Position numbers and translations under genes: made by a program. Shown in pieces: positions 1 through 5,633 of a stretch of 6,882 bases of DNA (position 1 is the stretch's first letter; every line of letters begins with the position of its first letter). The notes under the pieces are model-generated. The model made no database searches, was not told the DNA's origin, and saw only the letters and a program-made list of their open reading frames with translations. The DNA is from an uncultured Peptoniphilus sp. Lineage in GTDB: Bacteria > Bacillota > Clostridia > Tissierellales > Peptoniphilaceae. Location: positions 1-6,882 of the forward strand of contig CABTZF010000036.1 of assembly GCA_902489255.1 (NCBI GenBank), written 5' to 3'.

Positions 1-5
1 AAAAC

Positions 6-49
6 AGCTTAAAAGTATCTAGTTTAATAAAAATAAATACTTTTAAGCT
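6..49. repeat. 13-bp perfect inverted repeat, 18-nt loop
   Basis: AGCTTAAAAGTAT at 6-18 is the exact reverse complement of 37-49, separated by 18 AT-rich bases. It could form a hairpin in RNA or act as a protein site. No T-run follows on either side, so it is not a classical terminator. It may be the end of the upstream gene's 3' region. Function unknown. Confidence 0.6.
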
Positions 50-130
50 ATACTATACATTTTGTTTGTATGATGTCTGGGTGGCTAACTTATTATTGCA
101 ATTTATAATAATATTTTTTATTTCTTTTGA

Positions 131-167
131 GAGGATTTATGCCTAAGAGCATAAGTCCTCATTTTTT
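131..167 (+). terminator. rho-independent terminator of a gene left of the window
   Basis: Positions 131-142 (GAGGATTTATGC) pair with 149-160 (GCATAAGTCCTC) in a 12-bp stem containing one U-G pair. The loop is six bases (143-148) and a T6 run follows (162-167). The run lies on the right side only, so it acts on rightward transcription. Its T-run overlaps the first half-site of the fic array. Confidence 0.85.
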
Positions 168-305
168 GAAATAAGAAAGGGGAAAATGGATTCTTATTTC
201 AGAAAACGATGATTATTTGAAATAAGTAAGCAAAAATACAATCCTTATTTCAGAAACTATTGACTTTTTGAAATAAGAAGTGTATAATGTAATCACTATT
301 TCAAA
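162..305. repeat. array of six alternating inverted half-sites, putative operators of fic
   Basis: The 8-bp word GAAATAAG occurs at 168-175, 219-226 and 270-277. Its reverse complement CTTATTTC occurs at 193-200 and 244-251, with a degenerate copy (ACTATTTC) at 295-302. Starts are spaced 25, 26, 25, 26 and 25 bp, giving a 51-bp period for each orientation. Aligned as 51-bp units, 168-218 and 219-269 match at 36 of 51 positions by hand count. The third unit keeps mainly the half-sites. The strongest dyad pairs 162-177 with 191-206 (16 bp, one T/G mismatch). The last dyad (267-275 with 297-305, perfect 9 bp) is centred on the -10 hexamer, and another (244-256 with 265-277) spans the -35. The placement is that of repressor operators; the regulator is inferred to be the Fic protein's winged helix. 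Confidence 0.8.
260..288 (+). promoter_or_regulatory. sigma-A-type promoter of fic
   Basis: The -35 is TTGACT (260-265) and the -10 is TATAAT (283-288), with a 17-bp spacer that is close to consensus. Transcription should start near 295, giving a leader of about 25 nt with GGAG at 308-311, eight bases before the ATG. A GAAATAAG half-site fills the spacer and a partial one covers the start point, so a bound protein would block polymerase. Confidence 0.85.
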
Positions 306-319
306 TTGGAGCTGATTAT

Positions 320-1489
320 ATGATGAGTAAAGAAAGAGCAGGTAAATTAATTAAAAATCTTTCTGGAGCTAGTGAGTACTATTCATTTAGACCAAGTCCA
401 CTACCACCAGATCCTGCTATTGCAATTGACAATGAGCTTAACAATTTAATAATAGAAGCGCATAAGATGCTTGCTATCTTGGACGATAGGGCAGAGAAAA
501 TCCCTGATATGAATTTATTTATATCTATGTACGTGAAAAAGGAAGCACTTCTTTCGTCGCAAATAGAAGGCACACAGGCGACGCTTGAGGACATATTTGA
601 AGTGAATCGTGACGAGAGCATTAACGAGGACGTTGAAGAAGTGGTTAACTATGTAAAGGCGGCGAACTATGCTATAGATAGATTAAACACCTTGCCACTA
701 TGCAATAGACTGCTTTTGGAGACGCATGCGATTTTGCTTTCGGGCGTAAGAGGCAATGAGAAAAATCCAGGCGAGTTTAGACGCAGCCAAAATTGGATTG
801 GCTCAAAGAACTCAAATATCACTAATGCAAGGTATATACCGCCAAATATTGATGATATGAAGGAAGCTTTGTCAGATTTAGAAAAGTTTATCAATGACGA
901 TGGACCATACGATGCGCTGATAAGCGCGGCGCTTGTGCATTATCAGTTTGAGAGCATACATCCATTCTTAGATGGCAATGGCAGGATAGGCAGGTTACTT
1001 ATAGTTTTATATCTACTATATAAGGGCACTATTAAGACGCCAGCTTTGTATCTATCGTATTATTTAAAGGAACATAGAATTGAGTACTATGATAGGATGA
1101 CGGCGGTTCGAGATAGCGGCAACTATGAGCAATGGATTAAATTTTTTGTGAGCGGTGTATATATCTCATCAAAATCAGCAATAGAGAGCGCGGATAAGCT
1201 TATTGAGCTTAAAAATTCTGATGAAGATAAAATAAATAGCCTAAACATAAGTGATAGAAGAAAGATAAATATAATGAAGCTTTATAGACATCTCCTAGCA
1301 AAACCTATAATTGATATAAAGGGTGCAGCAGAAGAGCTTGAGCTTGCCTACAATACTGTAAAATCAATTGTTGATGCGCTTATGAACCTAGATATACTTA
1401 AGCAAGATAATGATCAAGAAAGAAATAAGGTTTTTTCGTATGAAGCTTACTTAGCTGTATTAAGAGAAGGAACAGAGATAATTTTATAG
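320..1489 (+). CDS. fic: Fic-family protein AMP-transferase with C-terminal winged helix (SoFic-like)
   Basis: This 389-residue protein probably transfers AMP from ATP to a hydroxyl side chain of a target protein in the cytoplasm. The order is an N-terminal Fic_N-type helical region (about 25-110), the Fic core (about 125-280) and a C-terminal winged helix-turn-helix (about 315-378, recognition region near 334-353). The catalytic motif HPFLDGNGRIGR is complete at 214-225: catalytic H214, metal-binding D218, and the phosphate-binding glycines with N220, R222 and R225. The inhibitory motif SxxxEG is present at 79-84 (E83), N-terminal to the core, which makes it a class II Fic whose activity is held down by its own helix. 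Length and layout match the SoFic type. No antitoxin gene lies beside it. ATG 320 is chosen for its spacing from GGAG at 308-311; the adjacent ATG at 323 is possible. Target protein unknown. The operator array upstream suggests that it controls its own gene. Confidence 0.93.
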   Translation: MMSKERAGKLIKNLSGASEYYSFRPSPLPPDPAIAIDNELNNLIIEAHKMLAILDDRAEKIPDMNLFISMYVKKEALLSSQIEGTQATLEDIFEVNRDESINEDVEEVVNYVKAANYAIDRLNTLPLCNRLLLETHAILLSGVRGNEKNPGEFRRSQNWIGSKNSNITNARYIPPNIDDMKEALSDLEKFINDDGPYDALISAALVHYQFESIHPFLDGNGRIGRLLIVLYLLYKGTIKTPALYLSYYLKEHRIEYYDRMTAVRDSGNYEQWIKFFVSGVYISSKSAIESADKLIELKNSDEDKINSLNISDRRKINIMKLYRHLLAKPIIDIKGAAEELELAYNTVKSIVDALMNLDILKQDNDQERNKVFSYEAYLAVLREGTEIIL

Positions 1490-1500
1490 ATAAAAAATTA

Positions 1501-1524
1501 ACGCCTCGATAATGAGGCGTTTTT
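1501..1524 (+). terminator. terminator of fic, probably bidirectional
   Basis: A perfect 7-bp stem, ACGCCTC (1501-1507) with GAGGCGT (1514-1520), has a six-base loop and is followed by a T5 run (1520-1524). It sits 11 bp after the fic stop codon. Read leftward the stem is followed by TAATTTTTTA, so it can also end the convergent glycosyltransferase transcript, whose stop codon is at 1548. Confidence 0.88.
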
Positions 1525-1547
1525 ATCTGTGAGTAACTATTTAATTA

Positions 1548-2756
1548 TTATTTAATTATCCCAAGAATTCTTTTTCCTAAATTTGCCCAAGAATATTCAT
1601 GCAAATCTCTTGAAATTTCTTCTGTAAATAAATTATCATCTAGTCTTGCTATTTGCTTTTCTATATTTGCCGCAAGTCTCTCAACGTAGGCGTGAATGTC
1701 CTCTGTATATGGCTTATCAACGTCGCGTATACGAGGAAGCTTTGTAAACTCTATTATTCCGCTCGATACAAGTTTTTCACCAAGCAATTGTCTTAGCCCA
1801 TCTATCTCTGAAGCGACTACTAATTTGTGGCAGGCAAGTGCCTCTATCGCAACTAAACCAAGGGCTTCAAAGTATGACGGCAAGATGAATATATCTGAGC
1901 GTCTTAAATCTTTTGCCATAAGCAATTGATTTTCAGCGTCTCTTATATATAAATTTTTGGAGTAATTTGCCTCCATCATCATCTTTTCTTTATCTTCATC
2001 TGATGCGTTTCCTATGATGTGCATCTCAACATTGTCATGATTTTTTTCTAAATATGGAAGTGTCGCTGCTAGGGCAAAAATGCCTTTTGATTCAACGATT
2101 TTGCCAGCGAACATGAGTCTTATCTTGCCATCATTTTTATGATTTTTATTAGGGTAGAAGACTTTGTCGTTATAAGCGCCGCCAACTAAGTGAATTTTTT
2201 CTTTAGCTATGCCAAGTATTTCTTCGATTTGCTCGTGCTCAGCTGGTGTTACGGTCAAAACTTGATCAAGGCCATTAAGATGAGTAAGCCTATTTAAAAA
2301 TCTTTCGTGCTGCATAATTTGTCTCATATCAGTTCCGTGACTGATTCCAACGACTTTCACATCGTCAAAGATTTCACGAACTAGGTCTGTCAAAAACATT
2401 AGGTGGTGAGAGATAACTAAGTCTGGCTTGAATTCATTTTTCACTTTAACAAGTCTCTTGCGAAAGGCTTCTAGCATTGTATCTATCTCATCTTCACTCA
2501 TCTCGCTGTATACAGTCGACCTATATGGCATTATGTCGCTCATACCGCATATGTGGAAAGGCACTTCATCCGTGTCATATAAAACTTCTACTGCCATGTC
2601 CGCGTCTACATTTATCAAGTCTCTGTGCTTTTCCTCAGCGCCGTAAACGGCAGCATTCTCTACGCCTGCGGCCTTGAAAGCCGATATTAAATTTGCAAAG
2701 TAAACGCCGCTACCAGTTTTAGCGGGAAGCTGTGTCAAGACGTGTAGTACTCTCAT
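1548..2756 (-). CDS. GT4-type glycosyltransferase
   Basis: This 402-residue cytosolic protein has the GT-B fold of family 4 retaining glycosyltransferases, which move a sugar from a nucleotide-sugar donor to an acceptor. The N-terminal Rossmann half opens with a hydrophobic strand and a glycine-bearing loop (GSG, 15-17). ISHGTD follows at 138-143. The C-terminal half starts near 211 with MFAGKIVESKG (215-225), the usual donor-phosphate loop with lysine where many members have arginine. The E-x7-E motif is E297 to E305 in YFEALGLVAIE. No membrane segment or signal peptide is seen. ATG 2756 is supported by GGAGGA five bases upstream (2762-2767). No sugar-nucleotide, lipid-carrier or capsule genes are nearby, so donor and acceptor cannot be named. 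It lies downstream of msrC on the same strand, has its own promoter, and is less AT-rich than the ABC genes. Confidence 0.9.
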   Translation of the reverse strand: MRVLHVLTQLPAKTGSGVYFANLISAFKAAGVENAAVYGAEEKHRDLINVDADMAVEVLYDTDEVPFHICGMSDIMPYRSTVYSEMSEDEIDTMLEAFRKRLVKVKNEFKPDLVISHHLMFLTDLVREIFDDVKVVGISHGTDMRQIMQHERFLNRLTHLNGLDQVLTVTPAEHEQIEEILGIAKEKIHLVGGAYNDKVFYPNKNHKNDGKIRLMFAGKIVESKGIFALAATLPYLEKNHDNVEMHIIGNASDEDKEKMMMEANYSKNLYIRDAENQLLMAKDLRRSDIFILPSYFEALGLVAIEALACHKLVVASEIDGLRQLLGEKLVSSGIIEFTKLPRIRDVDKPYTEDIHAYVERLAANIEKQIARLDDNLFTEEISRDLHEYSWANLGKRILGIIK

Positions 2757-2793
2757 CTATGTCCTCCATTTCATATTTAAGCTTTCTAAAGCA

Positions 2794-2822
2794 ATTGTAA
2801 CAAAAAGCTAATAATTTATCAA
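2794..2822 (-). promoter_or_regulatory. promoter of the glycosyltransferase gene
   Basis: Read on the minus strand, TTGATA (2817-2822) and TACAAT (2794-2799) are separated by 17 bp. Both are one or two changes from the sigma-A consensus. The predicted start near 2787 leaves a leader of about 30 nt that contains the GGAGGA site. No clear terminator lies between msrC and this promoter, so readthrough from msrC is also possible. Confidence 0.6.
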
Positions 2823-2880
2823 TACATATAAAATATTATAATAAAATTGCCTATACCAATAAGATAATTCAATATTAATT

Positions 2881-3378
2881 TTATCTAAGTGACGTGTCAC
2901 TATGCTTTACAATATAATCAACAATTTTTTCTAAATACTCTTTGTCAATAGCATCAAAATTACTATATTCATAAGAGTCTATATCCAAAACGCCAACGCC
3001 GCGAGTCATATTATATATAGGAACGACAATTTCACTTTTACTCATAGCATCACAAGCGATGTGACCAGCAAAGCTATTAACATCGTCAACGATTTGAGTT
3101 TTCTTACTTGAGTAAGAAGTACCGCAGACGCCTTTGCCAAGCATTATCCTGTTACAAGCGGGTTTGCCTTGGAAGGGACCAAGCACAAGATTAGTTCCGT
3201 CATATAGGTAAAAGCCCGACCATGATACGCCATCAATCAAGTGATATATAATGGCAGCAGTATTCGCAAGGTTCGCTATAAAATTCGTCTCCTCTTGAAA
3301 TTGACGCCTAATCATCTCGATGGCAAGCTTGTATTTATCTTCTTTACTTAATTTATTTGCTCTACTTATGTCAATCAT
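2881..3378 (-). CDS. msrC: free methionine-R-sulfoxide reductase (GAF domain, fRMsr)
   Basis: This 165-residue cytosolic single-GAF-domain enzyme reduces free L-methionine-R-sulfoxide to methionine, with thioredoxin as the usual reductant, and so repairs oxidised methionine. The length is typical of the family (E. coli MsrC/YebR, B. subtilis YtsP). Three cysteines sit at C75, C85 and C109. Their spacing of 10 and 24 residues equals that of E. coli Cys84, Cys94 and Cys118. They lie in the expected contexts: GKPACNRIMLGKGVCGTS, and HIACD followed by SEIVVP, with C109 as the catalytic residue. WSGFYL (53-58) and GVLDIDS (129-135) are further family signatures. The start at 3378 is supported by TGAGGTGATT, complementary to the 16S rRNA 3' end, just upstream. 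It is flanked by the terminator of the ABC gene and followed 124 bp later by the glycosyltransferase. It is probably a stand-alone housekeeping stress gene. Confidence 0.94.
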   Translation of the reverse strand: MIDISRANKLSKEDKYKLAIEMIRRQFQEETNFIANLANTAAIIYHLIDGVSWSGFYLYDGTNLVLGPFQGKPACNRIMLGKGVCGTSYSSKKTQIVDDVNSFAGHIACDAMSKSEIVVPIYNMTRGVGVLDIDSYEYSNFDAIDKEYLEKIVDYIVKHSDTSLR

Positions 3379-3395
3379 TTAATCACCTCAAGAGA

Positions 3396-3424
3396 ATATT
3401 AACATATTTTATATATTTTGTAAA
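3396..3424 (-). promoter_or_regulatory. possible promoter of msrC
   Basis: On the minus strand TTTACA (3419-3424) lies 17 bp before TAATAT (3396-3401), which is preceded by TGT. The -10 is only a moderate match, and the start would fall near 3389, putting the ribosome binding site at the very 5' end of the message. A promoter is expected here because a terminator precedes it, but the region is so AT-rich that the exact assignment is uncertain. Confidence 0.35.
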
Positions 3425-3437
3425 TTAAATTTTATAT

Positions 3438-3480
3438 AAAAATACCCTCTTATCTCCATATTTGGATTAAGGGGGTACTT
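3438..3480 (-). terminator. terminator of the minus-strand ABC exporter gene
   Basis: In minus-strand RNA, TACCCCCTTA (3477 to 3468) pairs with TAAGAGGGTA (3452 to 3443) with one C-A mismatch. An inner TCCA/TGGA helix lies within the loop. The RNA then continues into a U5 run (3442-3438). The hairpin lies about 30 bp after the ABC stop codon at 3510 and separates that gene from msrC. Confidence 0.78.
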
Positions 3481-3509
3481 ACATTTACTTTTTACTAATA
3501 TATGATGAT

Positions 3510-5087
3510 TTACAATCTAATAACTTCGTCAAATTTATTTAGAGTGTTCTCATCATTAGTATGTGTTATAACTATAACTATCTTATTACTTATTTTAAAT
3601 ATTAAATCAAAAATTATTTTACTTGTTTCTCTATCTAAGTTTGATGTTGGTTCATCAAAAATAAGGACATCATAATCTTTTACTAGAAATCTAAGTATAT
3701 CTATCCTTTGTTTTTCACCAGTAGAAACTAAGTTTCTGCTTCCATCTTCAATGTTTTTATTTAAAAACTCTTCAGTAAATTTTAGTTGATCATATAAGTC
3801 TTGTTGAATATTTAAGTTTCTATACAGTTCAATATTATCTTTTATAGTTCCATCCACATAGAAATCATTTCTTTGTATATAAGCAATTTTATTGAATAGA
3901 CTTTCTGTATCAATCTTATTAATGTTTGTTTCGTTTATTAAAACTTCTCCACTGTATGAATTGGAAGAGTAATACTTCATAATTAGTTTTACTAATGTTG
4001 ACTTACCTCTACCGGACTCGCCAACTATAGCATACTTTTTATTGCTTTCGAAATTAACATTGTAATTGTCAAATATATGCTTATCTTTAAAATCCATGCT
4101 TAAGTTTTTAATGGCTATGCTATTAACATTATCATTTAACATTATGCCAAGGCTTTCTTCATTATCTGTACTCATTATATCTTCAAAGTTTTTAACGATA
4201 TCTTTAACTGTACCCATTAGATTTTTGTTCTGAGCAAATTCTTGGACTGGACTAAAAACTCCATTCAATAAGTTTATAGAAGATATTAAGAGACCTACTG
4301 TTAAATCTCCACGCAATACAAACCAAATACCTATTGACATACAGGCAAGTTGAGCAAAGAAGCTGAAAAATATTCCCAAAGTATTTGCAAAACGAGAGGC
4401 AAACATGTACTCTAGTCTTACATTTTCGAAATCATTATCTTTTTTCTTGAAGATATTTTGAAAAATATTAAATAGATTAAGTAGCTTTATTTGCTCAAAT
4501 CCTGATAAATTATTATTTATAAGCTTTAGATTATCTGCATTTCTTTCTGAAAACTTAACAGTTTTCTTTGCCATAATTACACCAGGTAGCTGTGATAAAA
4601 TAATTGTTACTAAAGTAACTGCTACAAAAGAAAGACCAAGTTTCCAATTAATAAAAAATATAGTACCTACACTTACAATTGCACTTATAATGTTTGAAAC
4701 AATATCGCACTTTGGTCCTAAGTAGTTATCATTATAAAAATCAATGTTTTTAGTTAGATTATTCAAATAATACTCATTGGATACACTCATATAGTCTGAT
4801 ATTTCCTTCTTTCCTATTGAGTTGTATAGATGCATTTTTAGATCTTTTATTACATCAGATGCGTATTTACTTTTAACATAACTAAAGATACTAGAAAGAA
4901 CAAACCATAGAAAAATAATAAGAATACAAGATAAAATTTTATCTTTAAGTGAGCTATTTTTATTAACAACTACGTCAATAACTTTGCCGAGTCTTATGGC
5001 AAATACAGAAAATAAAAATGATGTTAAAATACTTAATATTATTGTTAGTAAATATTTAAAGCTATGTTTTTTTAGAATTCGATTCAT
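3510..5087 (-). CDS. ABC half-exporter (membrane domain fused to ATPase), divergent motifs
   Basis: This 525-residue inner-membrane protein has an N-terminal exporter-type membrane domain and a C-terminal ATPase. Six hydrophobic segments lie near residues 8-33, 50-71, 129-146, 150-170, 235-258 and 263-281; the ATPase begins near 322. Walker A is GESGRGKST (356-364). The signature is VSTGEKQR (454-461) rather than LSGGQ. Walker B ends in D478 with catalytic E479 (VLIFDEPTSNLD), and the switch histidine is H509. At the Q-loop the sequence is YIQRNDF: arginine sits at the usual glutamine position with Gln one residue earlier. It is shorter than the usual 570-600 residues. I choose ATG 5087, not the in-frame GTG at 5096, because the AGGAG site (5096-5100) overlaps that GTG and is spaced eight bases from the ATG. 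The gene is strongly AT-rich. Substrate unknown; the divergent ABC gene from 5634 may encode its partner. Confidence 0.9.
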   Translation of the reverse strand: MNRILKKHSFKYLLTIILSILTSFLFSVFAIRLGKVIDVVVNKNSSLKDKILSCILIIFLWFVLSSIFSYVKSKYASDVIKDLKMHLYNSIGKKEISDYMSVSNEYYLNNLTKNIDFYNDNYLGPKCDIVSNIISAIVSVGTIFFINWKLGLSFVAVTLVTIILSQLPGVIMAKKTVKFSERNADNLKLINNNLSGFEQIKLLNLFNIFQNIFKKKDNDFENVRLEYMFASRFANTLGIFFSFFAQLACMSIGIWFVLRGDLTVGLLISSINLLNGVFSPVQEFAQNKNLMGTVKDIVKNFEDIMSTDNEESLGIMLNDNVNSIAIKNLSMDFKDKHIFDNYNVNFESNKKYAIVGESGRGKSTLVKLIMKYYSSNSYSGEVLINETNINKIDTESLFNKIAYIQRNDFYVDGTIKDNIELYRNLNIQQDLYDQLKFTEEFLNKNIEDGSRNLVSTGEKQRIDILRFLVKDYDVLIFDEPTSNLDRETSKIIFDLIFKISNKIVIVITHTNDENTLNKFDEVIRL

Positions 5088-5095
5088 ATATATCA

Positions 5096-5100
5096 CTCCT
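5096..5100 (-). promoter_or_regulatory. ribosome binding site that fixes the ABC exporter start
   Basis: AGGAG on the minus strand lies eight bases before ATG 5087. It overlaps the upstream in-frame GTG (5094-5096), which therefore cannot be the start served by this site. Confidence 0.8.
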
Positions 5101-5107
5101 TTAATAA

Positions 5108-5135
5108 ATTATATCATTTTAGGGGGGGATTACAA
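5108..5135 (-). promoter_or_regulatory. extended -10 promoter of the ABC exporter, with a G7/C7 run in its spacer
   Basis: On the minus strand the -10 is TATAAT (5108-5113), preceded by TGA as an extended -10. TTGTAA (5130-5135) is a fair -35 at a 16-bp spacing. The spacer contains seven consecutive C (seven G at 5122-5128 on the plus strand). Addition or loss of one base would change the spacing. The predicted start near 5101 gives a very short leader. Confidence 0.6.
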
Positions 5136-5187
5136 TAAAATTTTTATATTATTTTAATATTTTTTTGTTTTGGGTAATAGTAAGAAA

Positions 5188-5193
5188 AGGAGG
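5188..5193 (+). promoter_or_regulatory. ribosome binding site that fixes the GlsB-like start
   Basis: AGGAGG lies seven bases before ATG 5201. An in-frame TTG at 5165 would place this site inside the coding region, so the longer reading is rejected. Confidence 0.88.
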
Positions 5194-5200
5194 AGATATT

Positions 5201-5449
5201 ATGTTATACTCAATTATAGTTGGAGCCCTATCAGGCTGGATAGCTTCATTAATTATGAAAGTTGATAAACAAATGGGCTGGATCAAGAACATCCTTGCTG
5301 GTATCATAGGCGGCGGCATAGGTAAGTGGATTGCAAAACTTGCTGGCTTCGAAGCAAAGGGCGGCATGATTAACGACATCATAGTTGGTATTGTTGGCGC
5401 AGTTGTACTGATCTGGCTAGTTAATATGTTTTTTGGAAGAAGAAGATAA
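5201..5449 (+). CDS. GlsB/YeaQ/YmgE-family small membrane protein
   Basis: This 82-residue protein is almost entirely hydrophobic, with three predicted membrane helices near residues 2-19, 28-47 and 59-77. They are rich in glycine (AGIIGGGIG at 33-41, VGIVGAVV at 62-69). The pattern of short loops, a positively charged C-terminus (GRRR) and helix-packing glycines is that of the Transgly_assoc/GlsB-YeaQ family. Members have been linked to general or envelope stress, but their biochemical role is not established. The start is ATG 5201, set by AGGAGG at 5188-5193. No convincing promoter stands out in the T-rich region upstream. Its own terminator follows, so it is probably monocistronic. It lies between two divergent ABC exporter genes but is less AT-rich than they are, so it may simply be a resident gene there. 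A bacteriocin-like peptide was considered and judged less likely. Confidence 0.87.
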   Translation: MLYSIIVGALSGWIASLIMKVDKQMGWIKNILAGIIGGGIGKWIAKLAGFEAKGGMINDIIVGIVGAVVLIWLVNMFFGRRR

Positions 5450-5467
5450 ATATTTAATTAGATGAAG

Positions 5468-5500
5468 AAACTCTTGGGCACTTGCTCAAGAGTTTTTTTT
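5468..5500 (+). terminator. rho-independent terminator of the GlsB-like gene
   Basis: Positions 5468-5479 pair with 5484-5495 (AACTCTTGGGC with GCTCAAGAGTT, one G-U pair) around a four-base loop. The T8 run (5493-5500) starts in the stem. It lies about 20 bp after the stop codon and isolates the next gene. Confidence 0.92.
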
Positions 5501-5552
5501 CTATATATAATGCGAAGTGACATTTAATAAATATAAAAAGTAAGTGCATATA

Positions 5553-5580
5553 TTGTTTTTGAAAAAAAATGTGCTATAAT
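5553..5580 (+). promoter_or_regulatory. extended -10 promoter of the right-hand ABC exporter
   Basis: TATAAT (5575-5580) is preceded by TGC, making an extended -10. TTGTTT (5553-5558) is a partial -35 at 16 bp. The start near 5587 gives a leader of about 47 nt to ATG 5634. Both ABC genes in the window share this architecture of extended -10, weak -35 and 16-bp spacer. Confidence 0.65.
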
Positions 5581-5589
5581 GTATCTATC

Positions 5590-5607
5590 ATAATTAGTAT
5601 TAATTAT
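5590..5607. repeat. 7-bp dyad in the ABC exporter leader
   Basis: ATAATTA (5590-5596) and TAATTAT (5601-5607) are exact inverted copies around four bases, just after the predicted transcription start. It could be an operator. In such AT-rich DNA it may also occur by chance. Confidence 0.3.
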
Positions 5608-5633
5608 AACATTATATATAATAGGAGGCAATT

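Larger units (their letters stand above)
1..319. other. gene-free regulatory region upstream of fic
   Basis: No convincing coding sequence is visible here. A 12-codon reading frame at 70-108 starts with ATG but has no ribosome binding site. In order, the stretch holds an AT-rich inverted repeat (6-49), a short unassigned AT-rich segment (50-130), a rho-independent terminator pointing right (131-167), and an array of inverted half-sites that runs into the fic promoter. The terminator implies that a transcript enters from the left of the window and ends here, so fic is transcribed independently. Confidence 0.7.

Noticed and set aside
70..108. A 12-codon reading frame starting ATG ATG just before the 131-167 terminator
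   Set aside because: There is no ribosome binding site ahead of it, the length is within chance, and nothing recognisable is encoded.
117..124. TTTATTTC as a seventh member of the half-site array
   Set aside because: It lies 51 bp before the first half-site but in the wrong orientation for the alternating pattern and has a changed first base; probably chance in an AT-rich stretch.
76..167. Possible T-box leader, because of the GGGTGG word followed by a terminator hairpin
   Set aside because: The conserved T-box core and a competing antiterminator are absent, and the fic promoter lies downstream of the terminator, so the hairpin cannot control fic.
320..1489. Fic as toxin of a toxin-antitoxin pair
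   Set aside because: The inhibitory motif is inside the same protein, and no small antitoxin gene lies next to it; the left side is non-coding and the right neighbour is a convergent glycosyltransferase.
1548..2756. Plus-strand open frames within the glycosyltransferase and msrC regions
   Set aside because: They have no start signals and lie opposite well-supported genes with family motifs.
5088..5096. GTG 5096 as start of the left ABC exporter
   Set aside because: The codon overlaps the only ribosome binding site (5096-5100); ATG 5087 is correctly spaced from it.
5165..5200. N-terminal extension of the GlsB-like protein from TTG 5165
   Set aside because: It would translate through the strong AGGAGG site at 5188-5193, which is ideally spaced for ATG 5201.
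5201..5449. Glycine-rich hydrophobic small protein as a bacteriocin exported by the neighbouring ABC proteins
   Set aside because: It has no leader or double-glycine cleavage site, has three membrane helices in the GlsB/YeaQ pattern, and is separated from the exporters by its own terminator and by strand.
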